Origin: Trichodesmium sp. MAG_R04
Lineage (GTDB): Bacteria; Cyanobacteriota; Cyanobacteriia; Cyanobacteriales; Microcoleaceae
Reading direction: 5' to 3'
Length of the DNA stretch: 38,956 bases
NCBI GenBank assembly: GCA_023356515.1
Contig: JAKQYG010000001.1
Span: forward strand, 1 to 38,956
In this document: piece by piece, positions 17,502 through 24,937 of the stretch
Position numbering within the stretch: position 1 is the stretch's first letter
Layout: each line of letters opens with the position of its first letter
The notes under the pieces: model-generated
Databases searched by the model: none
The model's input: the letters and a program-made list of their open reading frames with translations, nothing else
Told to the model about the DNA's origin: nothing
Translations under genes and position numbers: made by a program

Positions 17502-18065
17502 CTAAAGCTCTAATATCAAACCAGGTAATACATCTTCCCCTAATAAATTTGTGGGACAATCTAGTATTTCTACTTCTTTTCCTTGACGATAAATTTTCAC
17601 ACGATGATTTTTATTATCAATTAGCCAGCCTAATTTTACTCCTCCATCCATATATTCCAGCATTTTATTTTGAACATCCTTTAAACTATCAGATGGTGAC
17701 ATTAATTCTAATACAAAATCTGGGGCAATAGGAGGAAATTTTTCTCTTTGTTGGGGAGTTAGTTGATTCCATCTTTCTAATTTAATCCAGGATACATCGG
17801 GAGAACGATTAGAATTATTGGGAAGTTTGAAACAGGTCGAAGAGTCGAACACTATTCCTAGTTTTGTTTGACGGTTCCATATTACAAAATCAGCAATAAT
17901 AGAAGCATTTTGTTTTCCTATTTCTCCTCCTGTGGGCGACATAATTGTTATTTCCCCCCTGATATTACGTTCAAATTTAATTTCGGGATTATCTCGACAT
18001 AATTGATAGAATTGGTCATCAGTTAGTCTGAGAATATTGTTAAATTTGATGGTTATAGCTGTCAT
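17502..18065 (-). CDS. Uma2-family (PD-(D/E)XK nuclease fold) protein
   Basis: 187 residues, start ATG at 18065. It matches the Uma2/DUF820 family that is hugely expanded in cyanobacteria: RLTDDQFYQLCRDNPEIKFE, GEITIMSPTGGEIG, SPDVSWIKLERWN, PDFVLELMSPSDSLKDVQNK and MLEYMDGGVKLGWLID. The Asp of SPDV and the E-x-M of LELMS are the usual PD-(D/E)XK positions, so a nuclease fold is expected, though the role of the family is not established. Length is normal (about 185-200). It is not obviously connected with the glycan genes and may be a mobile passenger. Confidence 0.92.
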   Translation of the reverse strand: MTAITIKFNNILRLTDDQFYQLCRDNPEIKFERNIRGEITIMSPTGGEIGKQNASIIADFVIWNRQTKLGIVFDSSTCFKLPNNSNRSPDVSWIKLERWNQLTPQQREKFPPIAPDFVLELMSPSDSLKDVQNKMLEYMDGGVKLGWLIDNKNHRVKIYRQGKEVEILDCPTNLLGEDVLPGLILEL

Positions 18066-18617
18066 ATTTTTGCCATAATAAATAAATTTTATTACTAGAT
18101 TTTATAGTACAATACAGCTCAATTAAGCTTTTTTTTTTGAAAGTAAACTTGCCAATATTTAGCCATAATTGCTATTAGTTTATTTACTGGTTCCCTCCTC
18201 CAAATACCTGAAAAAAAGTTCAATTTTTACTCCAAATACTTAATTATTATATACATAAATAAAGGATACAATTATGTTTTTTAGTACTAAAAATTACTTT
18301 CTAAACTAATTTATATCTGTCTGTTTATTAAAAAGCTTTTCCATTCAGAATAATTTTTGCTAATTTTATTGACTATATTTTTACTAATTTACCAGCTTCC
18401 TTATCTTCTGCCAATTTATAAGCTAAACATAATTGCATCAAAATATTATAAATGACAAATAAACTGGCAGATTCAGATGTTCTTAAAATAGCTTCAGAGG
18501 CTAACTTTTTTGCATAATTATATTTGGCATTTATTTAGAGAAAAATATTTTGATATAGGTAAACCTCAGTTAGTTTTATTAAGGTTGTTATTTCTGTTTC
18601 ACTAATTAGCATAAATT
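18066..18617. other. Intergenic region (552 bp) with possible gene remnant
   Basis: AT-rich DNA with a T10 run at 18129. On the minus strand from about 18540 to the stop at 18373-18375 the frame reads AKYNYAKKLASEAILRTSES, then ASLFVIYNILMQLCLAYKLA and EDKEAGKLVKI. This looks like protein sequence (helical, TPR-like) but has no good start. It may be a remnant or chance. Nothing else was seen. Confidence 0.3.
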
Positions 18618-21600
18618 CTAGATTGCTGCTTCTGATTTGATGAACTTACCCAACATTTTTTCTTCATTCAACCTCTCAATAGTTCCTAAGATTTCCCCGA
18701 CTCTTTTCTCAAAACTATGATTCTCTTGAACATACTTTGCTAACTCTAATTCTTCTCCTGAATTATGACTTTTTTGCTGCAAACAATATTCTACTACTTT
18801 TGGCAAATCTTCCCCAGAATTATAAGTAGAAATTTGATCTCCAAACACCTCTTCTAAACCTGAAATTTTGTCAGATACAATTGTTGCCCCACAAGCAGCA
18901 GCATCAAATAAACGATTCGAAATAAACCCTTTTTCTCTCATAGTATTCCAATGGTCATTTAATAACACGCCAGACTTACTGTAATAACGTCGTAAAATTT
19001 CATTGGGAATATATTCTCCTTTTAAATAACCATCAGGCAATAAATTACCCCAGTTTGTACCATAAACATCTATCTTTAAACCACTCTCAACTGCATCTTT
19101 TACTATCTGACGGTAAACTTTTCGAGAATTTCCCACAAACAAAATTTCTCCTACTTCTTCATAACCTTCTTTATCAGGGTAAAACAAACTTGGATCTGTA
19201 CATTGGAGCAAAGTTTTTACCGGAACTTTCACTTGTTTTTGTAACTCTTTAGCATAAGAATTAGATGCCACAAATACTTGGTCATATTCCTCATATTCTT
19301 CCAGAGATACTTTATCTGGATGACTAATATTCCACATCAAATTAATATGATAAGACTTAGGTTGATAACGACTCAAACCACGGATAGTAATTGCCACATC
19401 ATCTCCAAATGCTTCGGGAGTTTCCCACTCTGGCAAAATATCAATTCTGACGGAATGACCATTAATTTCAAATTGCCGTTTCATAGCTAAAGCAAAATGA
19501 TAGTCTCCCCATTCTTGCGCCTGTTTCCAGTCAGGAACTCCGATTTTTATGCTAATACGAAAACTATTACTCATTTTTTCGCGCAAGGTAGAAAATACTG
19601 TATCAGCGCGATGTTTATAAGTATGTTTTTCTTTGACTATTTTCTGTAACTCTGCCACTTTGGCTAATCTTAACTCCTCATTTGTTAGATACTCTCGTAA
19701 TAAATTTTCCAGAGATTCGCGGGAATTATAAGTAGGTAATAGTCCGTCGAAAGATTCTTGATTTCCCAGCTCGCTATTAGTAATAACTAATGTACCAGAA
19801 ATAATAGCATCAAATACCCTAGAATTTGTGGAACCCCATTGTTTTGTGACTGAATTTGCATCATCAATTACTATTTTTGTCGAAGCATAAACTTGAGGCA
19901 TATCTGTATAAGGAAGAGGTCCCCGATTATACTTTTTAAACTTCTCAAATTTTTCCCAATTATATCCATACAAAGCAAACTCAAAAGGTAAATTATCTGG
20001 TTTCAAGAAACTCATAATATCCCGTGGATATTTCCAGAAACTTCCTGTGAAACAATAGTCAGATTTATACTTATTCTCTAATTCTGGATTAACTTTTTCC
20101 GTTGGTTCAAAAATTGCTAATTCAGAATTATTGTCTAAACTTGTAACTTTTGAATTTTGACTTTTCACTTCATAATTAACTCCTTCTTGACTTCTGCCAT
20201 CCTGATAAAAACGCTCATCATTAGTTGCTATTCTAACTACTGTTACTGGCTTAAATAATTTCTGCTGAATATAATCAGCTGATTTTTGAGAAGAACACCA
20301 GAAACAATCATAATCTCCTGCTGATTTTTGAGAAGCCCAAACCTCAAACCAATTTCTTGCCCAAGCCACTTTTACTAAACTTGGTTTAGCATTTTCTATT
20401 CTTTCTAAATCATAATCATGGCGCATAACTACAATTACATCTAATCGTGTCATATCATACCAATCTTCTCCTTCAGAAATATAATAAATATCCCATCCGA
20501 ATTCTTTAACTAATTGTTCTCCTAATTCCACCGCTGTGAAATAATCTCCTGCAGAAGCTGCCATATCTGCCTCGGTTACAGCAAATCCAATAGTTAAAGG
20601 ATGCCCAGTCCAATACATTCCTTTTTCAAAGAAATCTTGTAGATGTTTCCGACGCAAATAATAAGCAAACCTTTCCTCAATTATTGGACGATTTTTCAAG
20701 ATTTTCTCGATAAATTCTTTGCCTTTATTAAACCGAGAGAAACCTCGATTATGAAAAGCTGTTAAATGATTAGCGCTGATAATTTCTTTGCCTAGTTTTT
20801 GTTGGATAGTTAAACATAAATCTACATCCTCATAACCATAAAAGTAGTCTTCATTAAAACCTCCGACTTTCTGAAAATCTTCCTGCCGACACATCATTAA
20901 TGCTCCAGTTACAACAGGTACTTTCCAAGGAGCAGATTGTACTTTTAATAATTGGGGAGCATATCGAACTTCATAAGGATAAAAAGGTTCATTTTGACTG
21001 TGCAAATATATCTGTACTCCTAAATGTTGAGTAGGAGGAAAAGCTAGGGAGCGATCGCTAACTATATCTAATAATTTTACTCCTACTATTCCTAGATTTT
21101 CATCTTGTTGAATTAAATCAACCATCTGGGGAATAATATCTTGGCAGAGAGTAATATCGTTATTCATAAACAGCAGTAAAGGAGCTTTTGTTTGATTCAC
21201 TCCTACATTATTTGAGTTGGAAAAAGAATAATTTTCTCCCCTGGCAATAATTGTAATTGGTAATTTTTCTGACCATTGGCTACAAACATTAATAGTATTA
21301 TCTGTTGAACCGTGGTCTACTACTATTAATTCAAATTTTTCATAGCTATTGTAAATTTCAAAGGAAGCAAATAAATCTTTTAATAGTTGTGCTCCATTCA
21401 AACTCAAAATAATTACTGCTACTGCTGGTTTTTCTGTCTGAATTTTTCCTGGGGATAGGCGATAGATAAGTTTGTTAATTTCTCCCTGATTAAAATTGAG
21501 ATTAATTTCATGTTTTTTACCTTTCGGTCCGACTACTAATGGTTTAGGAGAATTTTTAAGTTGTTGACCTGTTTCTGTTATTTTGACACTAACTTCAACT

Positions 21601-23798
21601 AAACCATTGCTATGTAAAGATGGGGGAATTTTATGAGCAAAAGCATGATATCCGTGGGTATCAAAAGCTTCCGCTAAATCTTGACGATATTTATTTGCGA
21701 CTAATGTGCCAACTAAATTATTACCGACAAAAATATCAAGAAATACAACTTTTTCAGGATCTTTTTTATGTTTTGCCCAACCAGAAACATAGTCTATAGT
21801 AGCATAATCAAGACAACCTTCAAATTCTGTTTCTCCTAATAAACTTAAGCTACCAAGTTCCCCTGTTCTCAAAACATTTTGAAATGATGAAACTTCTTCT
21901 AATTTTTTCTTAGCCTTAGAAAAATGAGGGTCTATTTCTAAAGCACGACGATAACAACTTATTGCTTCAGTTAATGGATTTTTTTTAGTCTTAGCTTCTC
22001 CTAACTGAAAATGAAATTTTGCTGATGATGGTCTTAATTCTACAGCTTTCCTATAAGCTTCCACTGCCTCATTCCATCTGCCTAATTTTGACATAACTCC
22101 CCCAATATGGTATAGCACGTCAGCAGATTTAGGGTTGAGTTGACTCGCTTTAGTATAAGCGGCCACCGCTTCATCCCACTTTTCCAGTTGAGCCAGACTT
22201 TCCCCCAGGACATGATAAACTGCTGCCGAATTAGGATTAATTTCCGTTGTCCGGCGATAACTGGTAATTGCCTCATCCCACCGTTTAAGTTTACTCAAGG
22301 TATGACCTAACTGATGGTGAATTTCTGCTGTATTAATACCTAGTTCAATAGCTTGACCATAACTCACAATAGCATCATCAAATTTTTGTTGCTGCACCAA
22401 AGCTAAAGCTAGACTATGATGAACTTTTGCCAACTTGGGGTTAAGTTTTAGAGCATGGCCATAATTAACAATAGCCTCATTCCACTGTTTTTGTGAGGCA
22501 TAAGTTTCTCCTAAATAAGCATATACTTCAGCTAAGTTGGGATTAAGTTCAATGGCACTTTGGAAAGAAGCGATCGCCTCATCCCACTGTTTAATATTAC
22601 TCAAAGCTTTGCCCAAGTCCCCATAAGCTTCAGCTAAGTTAGGATTAAGTTCTACGGCCTGACGGAGTTCTACCACGGCCCAATCATTTTGTTTCAATTG
22701 AATCAAAGCATGGCCTAACTGATGATGCACATCTGGAGATAATGGTTGAAGCTCAGAAGCTTTGCGGTAAGCAACTATAGCTTCCTCCCATTGTTGGAGT
22801 TGAGAGAGGGAGTATCCTAAATAATGATAAACTTCTGGGGAATTGGGCTGGAGTTCCGTTACTTTGCAGTAAGCTGCTACGGCTTCTTCCCAATTTTGCT
22901 GTTGACTCAGAGCGTAACCAAGATGGTGATAAACATCTGGGGAGTTTGGTTGAAGTTTGATTGCCTGGTGATAAGCAGATATAGCTTCTTCCCATTGTTG
23001 CTTTTGGGTTAGAACATATGCAAATTGATGATAAATAACGGGGGAATTTGCTTGAAGTTTTGTTGCTTGACGATAAGCAGCAATGGCCTCATCCCACCGA
23101 TGCAGTTTTGCCAGAGTTTCCCCATAATGATGATAAGCTGTAGCAGAATTAGGAATTATTTGACAAGCTTTTAAATAAATTTTGGCAGCTTGATGGAGGT
23201 CTCCTTTTTTTGTCAGGGCTATTCCTAATTTTTGGTATCCTTCCCAGAAACCAGGGTCAATTTCAATAGCTTTGCGATAACAGATTATCCCTTCTTCAGT
23301 CTGACCTTGTTTTTCTAAAGCTACTCCTAAGTTTTGATGGGCAATACTAGAGTTAGGTTCTAGGGATATGGCCTTTTGGAAATTGGCGATCGCTTCATAA
23401 AGTAACCCTTTCTGGACTAAAGCTACTCCTAAACTAATGTAGAATTCTGAGAAATTAGGATTAATCTTAATGGCCTGGGAATAAGAGGCGATCGCTTGTT
23501 CCAACTGACCTTGTTTAACTTGGATATTTCCCAAATTGTAATGATAGAATGCAGAATTAGGTTTGAGCTCTATTGCTTTTTTATAGACTGTAGCTGCTTC
23601 TTCCCATTTTCCTATTTGAGCTAGAATATCTCCTAAACTTTGGTGATACAAGGCCAAGTTGGGGTTCAGTTCGATAGTCTTTTGATAGAAAGTAACAGCT
23701 TTTTCTAGTTGGCCTGCTGCTACAGCTTGTTGGCCTTGTTGGAAGTATTGGGTTGGAGTTTCTGAATTGAGTGATGATAAAGAATTCATTTCTCTCAT
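18618..23798 (-). CDS. Giant TPR + GT2 + two GT4/CgeB-like glycosyltransferase domains
   Basis: 1726 residues. ATG codons at 23798 and 23789 are both possible; GAGAG lies just before the second. Residues about 10-640 are some 18 TPRs (EAIASYRKAIELNPN type). Residues about 655-760 hold a divergent beta-rich domain (ATIDYVSGWAKHKKDP, NKYRQDLAEAF). Residues about 785-1040 are a GT2 domain: AVIILSLNGAQLLKDL, LIVVDHGSTDNT, LLLFMNNDITLC (NND as DxD) and FNEDYFYGYEDVDLCL. Residues about 1065-1405 and 1412-1700 are two tandem GT-B domains of the CgeB/Glyco_trans_1_2 type: TEADMAASAGDYFTAVELGE, RVFDAIISGTLVITNSELGN, GVPDWKQAQEWGDYHFA and RLFDAAACGATIVSDKISGL. Three catalytic domains on a TPR scaffold suggest stepwise assembly of an oligosaccharide in one complex (inference). 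A low-complexity stretch near residue 1200 (YEVKSQNSKVTSLDNNSE) looks like an expanded loop. It sits 60 bp behind the second STELLO-like gene and is probably cotranscribed. Confidence 0.92.
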   Translation of the reverse strand: MREMNSLSSLNSETPTQYFQQGQQAVAAGQLEKAVTFYQKTIELNPNLALYHQSLGDILAQIGKWEEAATVYKKAIELKPNSAFYHYNLGNIQVKQGQLEQAIASYSQAIKINPNFSEFYISLGVALVQKGLLYEAIANFQKAISLEPNSSIAHQNLGVALEKQGQTEEGIICYRKAIEIDPGFWEGYQKLGIALTKKGDLHQAAKIYLKACQIIPNSATAYHHYGETLAKLHRWDEAIAAYRQATKLQANSPVIYHQFAYVLTQKQQWEEAISAYHQAIKLQPNSPDVYHHLGYALSQQQNWEEAVAAYCKVTELQPNSPEVYHYLGYSLSQLQQWEEAIVAYRKASELQPLSPDVHHQLGHALIQLKQNDWAVVELRQAVELNPNLAEAYGDLGKALSNIKQWDEAIASFQSAIELNPNLAEVYAYLGETYASQKQWNEAIVNYGHALKLNPKLAKVHHSLALALVQQQKFDDAIVSYGQAIELGINTAEIHHQLGHTLSKLKRWDEAITSYRRTTEINPNSAAVYHVLGESLAQLEKWDEAVAAYTKASQLNPKSADVLYHIGGVMSKLGRWNEAVEAYRKAVELRPSSAKFHFQLGEAKTKKNPLTEAISCYRRALEIDPHFSKAKKKLEEVSSFQNVLRTGELGSLSLLGETEFEGCLDYATIDYVSGWAKHKKDPEKVVFLDIFVGNNLVGTLVANKYRQDLAEAFDTHGYHAFAHKIPPSLHSNGLVEVSVKITETGQQLKNSPKPLVVGPKGKKHEINLNFNQGEINKLIYRLSPGKIQTEKPAVAVIILSLNGAQLLKDLFASFEIYNSYEKFELIVVDHGSTDNTINVCSQWSEKLPITIIARGENYSFSNSNNVGVNQTKAPLLLFMNNDITLCQDIIPQMVDLIQQDENLGIVGVKLLDIVSDRSLAFPPTQHLGVQIYLHSQNEPFYPYEVRYAPQLLKVQSAPWKVPVVTGALMMCRQEDFQKVGGFNEDYFYGYEDVDLCLTIQQKLGKEIISANHLTAFHNRGFSRFNKGKEFIEKILKNRPIIEERFAYYLRRKHLQDFFEKGMYWTGHPLTIGFAVTEADMAASAGDYFTAVELGEQLVKEFGWDIYYISEGEDWYDMTRLDVIVVMRHDYDLERIENAKPSLVKVAWARNWFEVWASQKSAGDYDCFWCSSQKSADYIQQKLFKPVTVVRIATNDERFYQDGRSQEGVNYEVKSQNSKVTSLDNNSELAIFEPTEKVNPELENKYKSDYCFTGSFWKYPRDIMSFLKPDNLPFEFALYGYNWEKFEKFKKYNRGPLPYTDMPQVYASTKIVIDDANSVTKQWGSTNSRVFDAIISGTLVITNSELGNQESFDGLLPTYNSRESLENLLREYLTNEELRLAKVAELQKIVKEKHTYKHRADTVFSTLREKMSNSFRISIKIGVPDWKQAQEWGDYHFALAMKRQFEINGHSVRIDILPEWETPEAFGDDVAITIRGLSRYQPKSYHINLMWNISHPDKVSLEEYEEYDQVFVASNSYAKELQKQVKVPVKTLLQCTDPSLFYPDKEGYEEVGEILFVGNSRKVYRQIVKDAVESGLKIDVYGTNWGNLLPDGYLKGEYIPNEILRRYYSKSGVLLNDHWNTMREKGFISNRLFDAAACGATIVSDKISGLEEVFGDQISTYNSGEDLPKVVEYCLQQKSHNSGEELELAKYVQENHSFEKRVGEILGTIERLNEEKMLGKFIKSEAAI
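21890..23760 (-). repeat. Array of about 18 TPR-coding repeats (102-bp period)
   Basis: The 34-residue period is visible in protein and DNA (recurrent GCTTCATCCCACTG-like and CTAAGTTAGGATTAAGTTC-like blocks on the plus strand). Three neighbouring repeats share the LQPNSPxVYHxLGYxLSQ block almost exactly, showing recent duplication or gene conversion. Confidence 0.9.
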
Positions 23799-23858
23799 AG
23801 GTTATGGTTAAGAAAGATTATATTTCTGATTCCCGGTATAATTTTCATGAGCTAGAGA

Positions 23859-24875
23859 CTATTTTATTGTGATTACTGAATTTATATCTTTAAGCCAAAC
23901 TTCCAGTAAATCACCTTCTTTTGGTGGGAATATTTCATTTTCAATTAAAGCATCGTAACATTTTCTGAGGTTATCTAATATTTCATTTTTTCCGGTTATC
24001 AGTTTAACTTCAGATAATAATTGTGCTATTTTTTCATTGTGGAGATAACCAGGAATCTCTTGTTCAAAATCTTGCATTAGATTATGAATATTCCGCTCTT
24101 GATAAACAGTTGGACTGTGAAACAAAATCCGCCAACCGTTTTCCCAGCAAATTCTTTGAGCAATAAAACTTCGCCATATATCGGTCATTCTAAATGAACA
24201 ATATGCAGGCAAATACATCAGTGGATAAGCATCCGGAAACCAATATGTATTTTGACTGTTGAAGGGACACCAACTATCTTTACCCAATGCTAAATTTACA
24301 TTATTTTTAAAGTTTTGAGGTAAAGGTAAAATCAATCGATAAATTGCATCAACATCTGGATTTTTGTTAGCTAGTCCTTGTTGAATTGCACATTCTGATA
24401 AATATTCCGATAATTCTTCATAAGGGGGAACTGGATAATTAATTTTGTCTAATGGTAATCCTCTCGGCCATATTAGTGCTTCTGAAAAATATTTGTAGAC
24501 ATTTATCCAACCTGCATTGTCGATAATTTTACATTTAATTTCTAAATGTTTTTCTTGCCAAAAACTATCTAAAGGCAGATTATCATCATCAGTTTCTATT
24601 ATTTGTTCTGCTCCTTTTTTTATTGCTAGTAAGTAGCCGATGTTTTTTCTGGCATAATGTTTAGTAGGGCATAGTTTAGCATATTCCAATCCTGTAGCTA
24701 TTTGAGCATTAATATCATAGTATTGAGAACCAGCTAAAAAAAAGTCACGAGGTGTTTTTGTATCACCTATAATTATTAAATCCCAGTGGTATAACTGACA
24801 GCCTACTGCCAATTCTCGTAAAACTTTATTTGGTGGTGAAATTGTTGTAACAACTAATATTGTTTTTGATTGCAT
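23859..24875 (-). CDS. STELLO-family (DUF288) glycosyltransferase-like protein, second copy
   Basis: 338 residues, start ATG at 24875. It aligns end to end with the 13891-14901 product: TILVVTTISPPNKVLRELAV, IIIGDTKTPRDF, HYARKNIGYLLAI and IETDDDNLPLDSFW, with D96-98 at the same positions. CSFRMTDIWRSFIAQRICWE and GWRILFHSPTVYQERNIHN are near identical, while the C-terminal 40 residues diverge. The gene lies 62 bp behind the sulfotransferase-like/TPR/putative-GT gene and 60 bp ahead of the TPR giant, so three genes probably form one transcript. The same pair of gene families occurs at 10974-14901 but in the opposite order. A role together with the putative GT domain is likely (inference). Confidence 0.85.
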   Translation of the reverse strand: MQSKTILVVTTISPPNKVLRELAVGCQLYHWDLIIIGDTKTPRDFFLAGSQYYDINAQIATGLEYAKLCPTKHYARKNIGYLLAIKKGAEQIIETDDDNLPLDSFWQEKHLEIKCKIIDNAGWINVYKYFSEALIWPRGLPLDKINYPVPPYEELSEYLSECAIQQGLANKNPDVDAIYRLILPLPQNFKNNVNLALGKDSWCPFNSQNTYWFPDAYPLMYLPAYCSFRMTDIWRSFIAQRICWENGWRILFHSPTVYQERNIHNLMQDFEQEIPGYLHNEKIAQLLSEVKLITGKNEILDNLRKCYDALIENEIFPPKEGDLLEVWLKDINSVITIK

Positions 24876-24937
24876 CTGCCTATATTTTTACTTATTTGAA
24901 GTTTGTAAGTAATAAGCATAACTTCTGCTAGTTATTT

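Noticed and set aside
22082..22995. Short frames on both strands inside the TPR region
   Set aside because: They are out-of-frame shadows of the TPR repeats.
21890..23760. CRISPR-like periodic repeats
   Set aside because: The 102-bp period is coding TPR sequence in an intact frame, without conserved direct repeats separated by unique spacers.
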